Source: an uncultured Oscillospiraceae bacterium
GTDB lineage: Bacteria > Bacillota > Clostridia > Oscillospirales > Oscillospiraceae
Reading direction: 5' to 3'
Assembly: GCA_910578505.1 (NCBI GenBank)
Contig: CAJTPV010000027.1
Span: 1-46,400, forward strand
Length of the DNA: 46,400 nt
In this document: positions 34,292 through 41,292 of the stretch, piece after piece
How the letters are laid out: each line of letters begins with the position of its first letter
How positions within the stretch are numbered: position 1 is the stretch's first letter
The notes under the pieces: model-generated
Databases searched by the model: none
Told to the model about the DNA's origin: nothing
Seen by the model: the letters and a program-made list of their open reading frames with translations, nothing else
Program-made: the position numbers and the translations under genes

Positions 34292-35509
34292 TTACTCATA
34301 CAGAGCTTTGAGATACTTTCTTGTAAATTGTGCCCCATAAAGAGGGCTTTCAGTGGAGTTTTCGAACCCTGCCTCTTTTACCTCCTTGATATAGAGCTCC
34401 TCATAGAGCGCCATTTTCTCATAATCCAAGGACACCCCCAGGCCGGGCCGGTCTGGAAGGGCAACTTTACCGTTTTTTATTTGAATTTTTCCACCTTTTA
34501 TGATGTCATCCTTCAGATATTCATACTCTCCGATCTGATGGACCATGGTAAAGGCCGGACAGGCGGCACATAGCTGCATGCGCTCCATCAGCGCGATGCC
34601 AAGTTCGTAGTAGGCGTGGCATATCACCGGGATGCCTGCAGCTTCCGCTATGCCGGCGGAGATCCTGGCGCCATAGTAGCCTACGTCAAACCGGGGATCA
34701 ATGTGGACAATATCCGCTGCATTTTCTTTGATAACCCGCAGCATGTCATACATTGTCCAGGTAGATTCATGGGCAGCGATGGGAACTCGTGTGGCATTTT
34801 TGACGGTCTTCAGCGCATCCAGATTGTACATGATAACCGGTTGGTCTACGCAGTCAATCCCATAAGGCTCCATCTGGTTGATAATCTGGATGGCCTCCCC
34901 TACATCCCACGCCTGATTGGCATCCACCCGGATTTTAATGGATGGGTCCGGTGCGCCTTCTCGAATGGCGCGAACCATAGCAACATCATATTCCGGCGCA
35001 GAAAAGCCGACCTTGGTATAGATGACCTTGTAGCCCTGGCCAGCACGCTCGCTTGCCACACGCCTGATTTCGTCAAGGTCCTCCGCTTCAATAAAACCAA
35101 AAACCTCCACTTCCCTGCGGAAACCGCCGCCCCACAGCTGATAGAGGGGCAGACCTGCTTTCTGACCCAGAATGTCCCAACAGGCTCTCTCAATAGAGTT
35201 GATTGCCCAGTTCGCCACGTGCATGTGGAGATGGTTTAGATTGTAGCAGGAGTAGAGTTCTTTGAGGATGACATTGACATCCGCAGGGTCCCTGCCCACT
35301 ACCAAACGCTCTGTGCTTCTTACCAGTTCCACGGCGATAGTTGCCCCCGCGACGACCGGGATTTCTGCAATGCCGGTAATTCCCTCGTCCGTAAAAACCT
35401 CCAGAACCCCTTCAATCAAGACAGCGGGCCCTTTTCGCAAGTAGGCGTCTGCAGTATTGAGGCGCAAGGGAACAGCCACAGGCGTTGCTCTGATACCAGT
35501 AATTTTCAT
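34292..35509 (-). CDS. Mandelate racemase/muconate-lactonizing family enzyme
   Basis: This is a 405-residue enolase-superfamily protein with an N-terminal capping domain and a (beta/alpha)7beta barrel. Compared with mandelate racemase, a general base K166 is present, as are metal-ligand equivalents D196, D222 (normally Glu) and E248, and the D271-H298 dyad. The first Lys of the usual KxK motif is Tyr (Y164). These enzymes abstract a proton alpha to a carboxylate, giving racemisation or dehydration. It is the first gene of the operon. ATG 35509 follows GGAGG. The Asp-for-Glu ligand and Tyr-for-Lys changes suggest a substrate outside the well-known groups. Confidence 0.88.
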   Translation of the reverse strand: MKITGIRATPVAVPLRLNTADAYLRKGPAVLIEGVLEVFTDEGITGIAEIPVVAGATIAVELVRSTERLVVGRDPADVNVILKELYSCYNLNHLHMHVANWAINSIERACWDILGQKAGLPLYQLWGGGFRREVEVFGFIEAEDLDEIRRVASERAGQGYKVIYTKVGFSAPEYDVAMVRAIREGAPDPSIKIRVDANQAWDVGEAIQIINQMEPYGIDCVDQPVIMYNLDALKTVKNATRVPIAAHESTWTMYDMLRVIKENAADIVHIDPRFDVGYYGARISAGIAEAAGIPVICHAYYELGIALMERMQLCAACPAFTMVHQIGEYEYLKDDIIKGGKIQIKNGKVALPDRPGLGVSLDYEKMALYEELYIKEVKEAGFENSTESPLYGAQFTRKYLKALYE

Positions 35510-35541
35510 GCGATACCTCCTTACAACACATTGGTTGTTCA

Positions 35542-35559
35542 ATTATTGTCATCAATAAT
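35542..35559. promoter_or_regulatory. Short palindrome ATTATTG-TCAT-CAATAAT
   Basis: A perfect 7-bp dyad with a four-base centre, in the leader of the catabolic operon. Its last two bases overlap the larger dyad at 35558-35598. It may be an additional repressor site or a leader hairpin. Confidence 0.4.
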
Positions 35560-35598
35560 GATATTTTATTATCACTATTGATGGATATAAAATATCAT
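35558..35598. promoter_or_regulatory. Candidate LacI-family operator, 11-bp inverted repeat
   Basis: ATGATATTTTA (35558-35568) and TAAAATATCAT (35588-35598) are perfect complements separated by 19 bases, about three helical turns centre to centre. The second arm covers the -10 element of the operon promoter. The adjacent LacI-type regulator is the natural binder, possibly as two dimers or a tetramer; this is inference. Confidence 0.55.
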
Positions 35599-35617
35599 TT
35601 TGAGACGAAAAAGTCAA
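35589..35617 (-). promoter_or_regulatory. Promoter of the racemase-dehydrogenase-TRAP operon
   Basis: On the minus strand TTGACT, 17 bases, TATTTT, about 80 bases before the first start codon. The -10 region is embedded in the inverted repeat at 35558-35598. Confidence 0.7.
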
Positions 35618-35764
35618 TAGCATTTTTAATTTTTGTCACACCTCCTAAGTATCTGCAAATTTTTTTGTATAATTCTCCTACTCCGCAAAAGAATAATGAT
35701 ACGATATCCTCATTTTTTACTGTGATAAGAAAGAGCAGAAAGCTATCGATGCTTCAGCACGAAC

Positions 35765-35816
35765 AAAAAGCAAAACGGCTGAGTTCTGAAAAGGAACCTG
35801 TGCCGTCTTGCTTTTG
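35765..35816 (-). terminator. Terminator of the LacI-type regulator gene
   Basis: On the minus strand AGCAAGACGGC pairs with GCCGTTTTGCT (one G-T pair) and is followed by TTTTTG. It separates the regulator transcript from the operon it precedes, so the operon depends on its own promoter. Confidence 0.8.
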
Positions 35817-35834
35817 CATCAGACTATTTACTTG

Positions 35835-36863
35835 TTACTTGTGAGGAGGAGCGGTACTTTTTCCAATCACCAAAAATGTATCAACGATGACGCTCAGCCT
35901 TCTGCTGGCGGACTTTCCCTCCCGGAGCCGCTGGAGCATAGTGTCAGCAGCAGCATTTGCGATGTCCTCCAAGTTGTATGCGCCTACGCTGGTGAACTGA
36001 ATTTTGTTTTTTTGAACTTGTTCAGAAATATATTGGAAGATAACAATGCTGAAATCTTCCGGAATGGAGAGGCCTGCCTGTGTATAGGCAGCCTCAATGC
36101 CGGCGGCAATATCATAGCTGACACAGAAGACCCCCGTTATCTGACTGTGGTCAGCGATTAAGCGTTTTCCCAACTGGTAGCCATCATCAAAGTTTGCCGC
36201 ACATTGGAACATATTATTTTCCGGAGAGGCAAGACCAAATTGAGCGGAAACATCCCGGAATCCACGCTCTGTCTCGTAGGCCAGCGGGATTTCTTTTGGT
36301 TCGCTGATCAGGCCAATCTTTCGGTGACCGAGGTCATACAAATGCTTTACTGCCAGATAGGCGCATTTGTATTCGTCCAAAAGCACGGCATCGGTAAAGG
36401 GCGTATTCACGTGCCGGTTAATGGTGACGATGGGAATCTTCTCCACAACCTGCTGAAGGCAGTTGATGGTGCCCGTTGCCGACAACAGAAAAATACCTGC
36501 TGCGCCCTGTTCCATACATCGGTGCAGGTATTCATCTTCCAATTCTGCCGAGTATCCACTGTCGAAGAGGAGGCAGTCGTACCCCTGACCGTACATACGG
36601 CGGCACAGCGTTTTCATAATCTGGGGATGGAATAGCTGGGAAGACGATTCGGTATCTACAATATCACCGACGATCAGTGCAATAGGGCTGCGCCCTGCCT
36701 GTCTGTGTTCAAGCGCATTGGCGGCGTAGTGATTTTTCTGAATTACATCTAAAATAGCCTGTTTTGTTGAATCCCGTACTTTGTCACTGTTTGCCAGCAC
36801 ACGACAGACGGTAGCTCTGGAAAACCCGCTGATTCGGGCAATATCATCAATAGTCAGCTTCAT
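35835..36863 (-). CDS. LacI-family transcriptional regulator
   Basis: The N-terminal HTH is 'LTIDDIARISGFSRATVCRVLAN' with a hinge helix at about 50-58. The C-terminal periplasmic-binding-like effector domain contains 'DAVLLDEYKCAYLAVKHLYDLGHRKIGLI'. The length is 342 residues. I start at ATG 36863 (MKLTIDD), which follows GGGAGG by six bases; an ATG five codons earlier overlaps that site. It lies directly upstream of the catabolic operon, same strand, and should repress it. A perfect inverted repeat spans its own promoter, suggesting autoregulation. Confidence 0.92.
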   Translation of the reverse strand: MKLTIDDIARISGFSRATVCRVLANSDKVRDSTKQAILDVIQKNHYAANALEHRQAGRSPIALIVGDIVDTESSSQLFHPQIMKTLCRRMYGQGYDCLLFDSGYSAELEDEYLHRCMEQGAAGIFLLSATGTINCLQQVVEKIPIVTINRHVNTPFTDAVLLDEYKCAYLAVKHLYDLGHRKIGLISEPKEIPLAYETERGFRDVSAQFGLASPENNMFQCAANFDDGYQLGKRLIADHSQITGVFCVSYDIAAGIEAAYTQAGLSIPEDFSIVIFQYISEQVQKNKIQFTSVGAYNLEDIANAAADTMLQRLREGKSASRRLSVIVDTFLVIGKSTAPPHK

Positions 36864-36899
36864 GGCGGTCCCTCCCAAAAGTTTCTTCTCGCTGTCTGT

Positions 36900-36944
36900 G
36901 AGAATATGTGCTCATAAAGTATCACATATTCTCCTAAACTGCAA
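36900..36944 (-). promoter_or_regulatory. Regulator promoter with 11-bp inverted repeat
   Basis: On the minus strand TTGCAG, 17 bases, TACTTT forms the promoter (36916-36944). GAGAATATGTG (36900-36910) and CACATATTCTC (36923-36933) are perfect complements separated by 12 bases, flanking and overlapping the -10. Binding there would block transcription of the regulator gene. Confidence 0.6.
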
Positions 36945-36967
36945 GTAGAATTATCTCTCTTGCTATC

Positions 36968-37007
36968 AGAGACATTTTCTATTGCTATTGCGATAGGAAA
37001 TGTCTCT
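36968..37007. repeat. 15-bp imperfect inverted repeat between lacI-type gene and deoC
   Basis: AGAGACATTTTCTAT (36968-36982) pairs with ATAGGAAATGTCTCT (36993-37007) with one T-G mismatch, around a 10-base loop. Both flanking genes start here, so a terminator is not expected. It may insulate the two, or be an operator for deoC-deoD. Confidence 0.5.
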
Positions 37008-37111
37008 TTGCTCTATCTTCCTCCGCCAATCCGAAATCTCTGCCGTCCTTATTCTCTGCTTCCTTTTTTTCACTGCTTATGCTATACTGAAGAAAAAAGG
37101 AGGAATGCGCC

Positions 37112-37783
37112 ATGGATTTGGAAAAGATACTTGCGGCCACAGACCACACCCTGCTGTCTCCGGCCGCCGCCTGGGAGGAGATCAAAACGGTCTGCGACGA
37201 CGGCATACGCTTCCATACCGCCTCTGTCTGCATCCCGGCCAGCTATGTCAAAGAGGCCAGGGCGTATGTCGGCGACCGTCTCCCCATCTGCACCGTCATC
37301 GGCTTCCCCAACGGCTACAGCACCACGGCGGCGAAATGCTTCGAGGCGGAGGACGCTGTAAACAACGGCGCGGATGAAATCGATATGGTCATCAATATCG
37401 GCTGGGTGAAGGATTGCAGATGGGACGATCTGCTGCGGGAAATACGCGCTGTAAAGCAGGCCTGCCGGGGCAAAATCCTGAAAGTCATTATTGAGGCCTG
37501 TCTGCTGACGGAGGCGGAGAAAATCACGCTCTGCTCGATTGTCTCCCAATCCGGCGCGGACTTCATCAAAACCTCCACCGGCTTTGCCGGCGGAGGCGCG
37601 ACACGGGAGGACGTGGCTCTGTTGGCTGCCCACACGGCCCCCCACGTAAAGATCAAGGCAGCCGGCGGCATTTCCGGTCTGGAGGACGCGGAGGCGTTTT
37701 TGCAGCTGGGCGCGTCCCGCCTGGGCGCCAGCCGGATCGTCAAGGCCGTCAAAGCGTTGGAGCAAAATCAGAATCAGAAATAG
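37112..37783 (+). CDS. deoC: Deoxyribose-phosphate aldolase
   Basis: DeoC splits 2-deoxyribose 5-phosphate into glyceraldehyde 3-phosphate and acetaldehyde. The Schiff-base lysine is K153 in 'ADFIKTSTGF'. D91 ('GADEIDMVINIG') and the lysine of 'VKIKAAGGI' complete the proton relay. The length is 223 residues. A strong AAAAAAGGAGG precedes ATG 37112, with a TATACT -10 at 37084-37089 and a weak -35. It is followed 17 bases later by deoD. Confidence 0.96.
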   Translation: MDLEKILAATDHTLLSPAAAWEEIKTVCDDGIRFHTASVCIPASYVKEARAYVGDRLPICTVIGFPNGYSTTAAKCFEAEDAVNNGADEIDMVINIGWVKDCRWDDLLREIRAVKQACRGKILKVIIEACLLTEAEKITLCSIVSQSGADFIKTSTGFAGGGATREDVALLAAHTAPHVKIKAAGGISGLEDAEAFLQLGASRLGASRIVKAVKALEQNQNQK

Positions 37784-37800
37784 AAAGGATGGAAAAACTC

Positions 37801-38517
37801 ATGTCAACACCTCATAACTCTGCTAAAGCCGGCGATTTCGCCAGGACTGTGCTCATGCCCGGCGACCCCCTGCGCTCTGCGTTTATCGCCGAGACGTTCC
37901 TGGAAAATCCCCGGCTGGTCAACAACGTCCGGGGCATTCAGGGCTACACCGGCACATACCGGGGCGTGCCGGTATCTGTGATGGCGTCCGGGATGGGTAT
38001 GCCGTCAATGGGTATTTATTGTCATGAATTATACAAAGAGTACGAAGTAGAGAATATTCTGCGCATTGGCTCCGCCGGAGCCATCAGCAAAAAGCTGAAG
38101 CTGCGAGACGTGGTGGCCGCCCAGGGGGTGTGTACCGACTCCAACTTTGCCCGTCAGTTCCAGCTGCCCGGAACCTTCGCGCCTATTGCGGACTTTACAC
38201 TGCTGGAGACAGCGGTCAGCGCGGCCCGGAGTATGGGCGTGGAGATGCCGGTGGGGAACCTGCTGTCCTCCGACGTGTTTTATGACGCCTCCAACAGCAC
38301 CATGAAATGGGCGGACATGGGCGTGCTGGCAGTGGAGATGGAGGCTGCCGCGCTGTATATGACCGCCGCGCATCTGGGCAGGCGGGCCCTGGCTATCTGC
38401 TCCATTTCCGACAGCATCGTCACCGGGGAGGCCCTGCCGGCTGAGGACCGCCAGACCACATTTACCACGATGATGAAAATTGCCCTGGAGACTGCCGTGA
38501 AAATGGCGCACAGATAA
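37801..38517 (+). CDS. deoD: Purine nucleoside phosphorylase, DeoD type
   Basis: DeoD phosphorolyses purine (deoxy)nucleosides to base and (deoxy)ribose 1-phosphate. The start MSTPHNSAKAGDFA closely matches E. coli DeoD, so I use ATG 37801 (AAAGGAT upstream) rather than the ATG at 37789. The phosphate site 'MPGDPLR' and the nucleoside site 'EMEAAALYMTA...SISDSIVTGE' are present. It is 238 residues. With deoC it forms a deoxynucleoside salvage operon; no phosphopentomutase gene is in this window. Confidence 0.95.
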   Translation: MSTPHNSAKAGDFARTVLMPGDPLRSAFIAETFLENPRLVNNVRGIQGYTGTYRGVPVSVMASGMGMPSMGIYCHELYKEYEVENILRIGSAGAISKKLKLRDVVAAQGVCTDSNFARQFQLPGTFAPIADFTLLETAVSAARSMGVEMPVGNLLSSDVFYDASNSTMKWADMGVLAVEMEAAALYMTAAHLGRRALAICSISDSIVTGEALPAEDRQTTFTTMMKIALETAVKMAHR

Positions 38518-38523
38518 AGGACA

Positions 38524-38562
38524 AAGTCCCCCGCCAGATGCAAAAAAGCAGGCGGGGGACTT
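38524..38562. terminator. Bidirectional terminator between deoD and metG
   Basis: AAGTCCCCCGCC (38524-38535) pairs with GGCGGGGGACTT (38551-38562), with flanking A/T on both sides. It serves the convergent deoD and metG transcripts. Confidence 0.85.
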
Positions 38563-38582
38563 TAAACGCTTTATATCCGATA

Positions 38583-40550
38583 TCAGCACAGCTTGGCCCC
38601 GGCGGGGATGGCATCGTCCACCATAATCAGATGCAGGCACTCCTCGCCCCTCTCGGTATGCACAGCAGAAATCAGCATTCCACAGCTCTGCAGCCCCATC
38701 ATCTTCCTGGGCGGCAGGTTGACGATGGCCACCAGCGTTCTGCCAATCAGGTCCTCCGGCTGATACCACTTGGCAATGCCGGAGAGAATCTGCCGGTCCG
38801 TGCCAGTGCCGTCATCCAGTGTAAAGCGCAGCAGCTTGTCAGACTTCTTCACCCGCTGGCAGTCCTTCACCTTCACCGCCCGGAAATCAGACTTGCAGAA
38901 GGTGTCGAAATCCACCATTTCGTCAGACTGCGGCTCGATCTCCACAGTGGGCAGAGCGGCCCTGCGGGCCTCCTCGGCGGCCTTTTCCAGCTCCTCCAGC
39001 TCCTTGGCCATGTCAATACGGGGGAAGAGGGCCTCGCCCTTGCGGACCTGCACGTCCGCCGGGAGCATTCCCCACCGGGCGGCGCTGTCCCAGGTGCGCG
39101 CTTCCGCCGCCGCGCCGGTCTGCTCAAAAATCTTTTCGCAGCTGTCGGGCATAAAGGGCAGCAGGAGCACGGTGCATACCCGCACGGTCTCCAGCAGATT
39201 GTACAGCACCGCCGCCAGCCGCGCTCCGTTGGCCTCCATATCCTTCGCCAGGGCCCAGGGGCCGGTCTCGTCGATATACTTGTTGGCCCGCTGGATGGTC
39301 TTAAACACCTCTTCCAGGGCGTTCTGGAACTGGAACTTCTCCATCTGCTCCTCGTACCGGTCCCGCAGGCCCCGCACCATGTCCACCAGCGCGGCGTCCA
39401 AATCCGCCGCCTGATGGCCGGCGGGCAGCTTGCCGGCAAAATATTTCTCCGCCATGGCGGTGGTCCGGCTGACCAGGTTGCCCAGGTCGTTGGCAAGGTC
39501 GGTATTGATGGTCTGGATCAGCAGCTCGTTGGAGAAGTTGCCGTCGCTGCCGAAGGGGAAGGTGCGCAGCAGGAAGAACCGCAGCGCGTCCACGCCGTAG
39601 CGCCCGGCCAGGATCACCGGGTCCACCACGTTGCCCTTGGACTTGCTCATCTTGCCGCCGTCCAGCAGCAGCCAACCGTGGCCGTAGACCTTCTTCGGCA
39701 GAGGCAGGTCCATACTCATGAGCATGGCGGGCCAGATGATGGAGTGGAACCGGACGATCTCCTTGCCCACAAAGTGGACGTCGGCGGGCCAGTACTGGTC
39801 CAGGTCGTCGTGTTCATCATTCATGTAGCCCAGGGCGGTCATATAGTTGAACAGGGCGTCGATCCACACATAGACCACATGGCCGGGGTCGAAGTCCACC
39901 GGCACGCCCCAGGTGAAGCTGGTGCGGGATACGCACAGGTCCTCCAGGCCCGGTTTGATGAAGTTGTTGACCATCTCGTGGACCCGGCTGCGGGGCTCCA
40001 GGAAATCCGTGTTCTCCAGCAGGTCCCGGACCCGGTCCGCGTACTTGCTCAGGCGGAAGAAGTAGGCCTCCTCCTCCGCGTCCTGGACCTCCCGGCCGCA
40101 GTCGGGGCACTTGCCGTCCTTGAGCTGGCTCTCGGTCCAGAAGCTCTCGCAGGGCTTACAGTACTTGCCCTTGTAGGTGCCCTTATAGATGTCGCCGTTG
40201 TCGTACATCTTTTTAAAGATCTTCTGGATGGCCGCCACATGGTAGCCGTCCGTGGTGCGGATAAAGCGGTCGTTGGAGATGTTCATCAGCTTCCACAGGT
40301 CCAGAATACCGCCGGGGGCGGTGACGATGTTGTCCACAAACTGCTGGGGCGTAACGCCGGCCTCCTTGGCCTTGTCCTCGATCTTCTGGCCGTGCTCGTC
40401 GGTGCCGGTGAGGAACATGACGTCGCAGCCGGTCAGGCGCTTATAGCGGGCCATGGCGTCGGTGGCCACGGTGCAGTAGGTGTGGCCGATGTGGAGCTTG
40501 TCCGAGGGGTAGTAGATGGGGGTTGTGATATAGAAATGTTTTTTGTCCAT
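38583..40550 (-). CDS. metG: Methionyl-tRNA synthetase with C-terminal tRNA-binding domain
   Basis: MetG charges tRNA-Met. The HIGH motif is at about 20-23 ('LHIGHTYC'). A zinc knuckle 'CKPCESFWTESQLKDGKCPDCG' lies near residues 125-145, and KMSKSKGN is near 298-305. A C-terminal Trbp111/EMAP-like OB domain (about the last 110 residues) helps bind tRNA. The length is 655. ATG 40550 follows GGAGG. It has its own promoter at 40606-40633. Confidence 0.96.
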   Translation of the reverse strand: MDKKHFYITTPIYYPSDKLHIGHTYCTVATDAMARYKRLTGCDVMFLTGTDEHGQKIEDKAKEAGVTPQQFVDNIVTAPGGILDLWKLMNISNDRFIRTTDGYHVAAIQKIFKKMYDNGDIYKGTYKGKYCKPCESFWTESQLKDGKCPDCGREVQDAEEEAYFFRLSKYADRVRDLLENTDFLEPRSRVHEMVNNFIKPGLEDLCVSRTSFTWGVPVDFDPGHVVYVWIDALFNYMTALGYMNDEHDDLDQYWPADVHFVGKEIVRFHSIIWPAMLMSMDLPLPKKVYGHGWLLLDGGKMSKSKGNVVDPVILAGRYGVDALRFFLLRTFPFGSDGNFSNELLIQTINTDLANDLGNLVSRTTAMAEKYFAGKLPAGHQAADLDAALVDMVRGLRDRYEEQMEKFQFQNALEEVFKTIQRANKYIDETGPWALAKDMEANGARLAAVLYNLLETVRVCTVLLLPFMPDSCEKIFEQTGAAAEARTWDSAARWGMLPADVQVRKGEALFPRIDMAKELEELEKAAEEARRAALPTVEIEPQSDEMVDFDTFCKSDFRAVKVKDCQRVKKSDKLLRFTLDDGTGTDRQILSGIAKWYQPEDLIGRTLVAIVNLPPRKMMGLQSCGMLISAVHTERGEECLHLIMVDDAIPAGAKLC

Positions 40551-40605
40551 TTTTTCCTCCAAGTCAACAGCAATCGCCGCAGGCGGCGTGAAATTTGTGT
40601 TTTAT

Positions 40606-40633
40606 ATTGTACCATACTTTAACAAAAAATCAA
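40606..40633 (-). promoter_or_regulatory. Promoter of metG
   Basis: On the minus strand TTGATT, 16 bases, TACAAT, about 55 bases before the start codon. Confidence 0.65.
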
Positions 40634-40663
40634 CTGCGAAAACAAGCTCCGGCAGTACTTCTT

Positions 40664-40710
40664 GGCTCCCCCTTTAAGGGGAGCTGTCAGCCGCAGGCTG
40701 GCTGAGAGGG
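40664..40710. repeat. Palindromic intergenic repeat (copy 2)
   Basis: GCTCCCC (40665-40671) pairs with GGGGAGC (40678-40684), followed by CAGCC-GCA-GGCTG (40688-40700) and CTGAGAGGG. This matches in architecture, though not base for base, the element at 17-60. Confidence 0.6.
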
Positions 40711-40782
40711 CGTATCCGCAGAGAGCCCCCCTTTTTTCCGGGCGGCTGTCGGGGCGCGTTTCCGGATTCCTGTCCCAATCGG

Positions 40783-40826
40783 AAATCCACATGTTGACAT
40801 AACGATGTGGAAAACAATGTGGATAA
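40783..40826. other. Cluster of three DnaA-box-like 9-mers
   Basis: TGTGGATAA (40818-40826) is a perfect DnaA box on the complement (TTATCCACA). TGTGGAAAA (40806-40814) has one mismatch and AAATCCACA (40783-40791) two. No dnaA or dnaN gene and no AT-rich unwinding element is next to it, so I do not call it an origin. Confidence 0.4.
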
Positions 40827-40978
40827 TGTGCAAAACCCTACTCGCGCGGCGGTCCGGGATGGTTCCTTGTCTGTTATGACGAAATGCGGGCCTCATCACT
40901 TTTTTTCAACTTGTTTCCCTTTTGTCATGCCGGGTAAACTCCCGCCTGTTTTATACAATAAATCCCTATTTCGCCACC

Positions 40979-41007
40979 TTGACAAAACGGGAGCCGGTGC
41001 GTATAAT
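40979..41007 (+). promoter_or_regulatory. Perfect consensus promoter of candidate antitoxin RNA
   Basis: TTGACA (40979-40984), exactly 17 bases, TATAAT (41002-41007). No protein gene follows on this strand for 400 bases; transcription would run into the 3' end of the opposing toxin gene. Confidence 0.85.
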
Positions 41008-41013
41008 ACAAAC

Positions 41014-41098
41014 AGAAGGGGCGCTGCGACAAGCGGTTAGTCCTTAATAGTAGTCGAAATGACCGCTATCCGGGCTAGGGGGCGGTCATTTCCTTTTG
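41014..41098 (+). ncRNA. Candidate type I antitoxin RNA (about 85 nt)
   Basis: From the consensus promoter, transcription would start near 41014 and end at the hairpin GAAATGACCGC/GCGGTCATTTC followed by CCTTTT (41056-41098). The RNA covers the stop codon (41086-41088) and the last codons of the minus-strand toxin gene, plus about 70 bases of its 3' untranslated region. This arrangement resembles RatA/TxpA of Bacillus subtilis. The boundaries are inferred from promoter and terminator signals. Confidence 0.65.
41055..41098. terminator. Shared hairpin at the toxin 3' end
   Basis: Arms at about 41056-41066 and 41082-41092; CCTTTTG follows on the plus strand. The toxin stop codon is inside the downstream arm. 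On the minus strand no U-run follows, so toxin mRNA may end less precisely. Confidence 0.7.
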
Positions 41099-41184
41099 CC
41101 GGCGTGTCTGCCGATCTGGTAGAACAACGTGGCAATGCCGGTGACAACGAGAGCAAATTGAAACAACTCTGCGTATGTAACCAT
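41086..41184 (-). CDS. Holin-like small toxin (32 aa), type I toxin candidate
   Basis: The peptide MVTYAELFQFALVVTGIATL...YQIGRHAGKRK has a short acidic/aromatic start, one membrane helix and a strongly basic tail. This is the pattern of the 'putative holin-like toxin' (Hol_Tox) family. I start at ATG 41184 because GGGGGAG (41191-41197 on the complement) is correctly spaced for it; an ATG two codons earlier abuts that site. The 5' untranslated region is long (about 100 bases) and highly structured. A perfect consensus promoter lies at 41293-41321. Such peptides insert in the membrane and are normally silenced by an antisense RNA, here probably the one at 41014-41098. Confidence 0.75.
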   Translation of the reverse strand: MVTYAELFQFALVVTGIATLFYQIGRHAGKRK

Positions 41185-41191
41185 AGGCATC

Positions 41192-41289
41192 TCCCCCTTT
41201 CCGTGGGAAAAGGCTCCCCCTGTGATGGGGGACCAACCGCCTGCCTCTTGTGCAGCGCACCCTTCTGGCCGTCCTGGCTGGACGGCCAG
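41192..41289 (-). promoter_or_regulatory. Structured 5' untranslated region of the toxin mRNA
   Basis: A perfect 10-bp hairpin CTGGCCGTCC/GGACGGCCAG (41265-41289) begins almost at the transcription start. TCCCCC (complement of 41227-41232) can pair with either of two GGGGGA copies: at 41215-41220, or at 41192-41197, which is the ribosome site. CCTTT/AAAGG can also mask that site. This suggests a translationally inactive primary mRNA, as in other type I toxins. Confidence 0.55.
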
Positions 41290-41292
41290 CCC

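Larger units (their letters stand above)
40634..40978. other. Gene-free stretch with repeat and DnaA-box-like sites
   Basis: No convincing gene. It holds the second palindromic repeat (40664-40710) and DnaA-box-like sites (40783-40826). The remainder is unremarkable until the consensus promoter at 40979. Confidence 0.5.

Noticed and set aside
40783..40826. Replication origin
   Set aside because: Only one exact DnaA box, no dnaA/dnaN neighbour and no adjacent AT-rich unwinding region; kept only as a site cluster.
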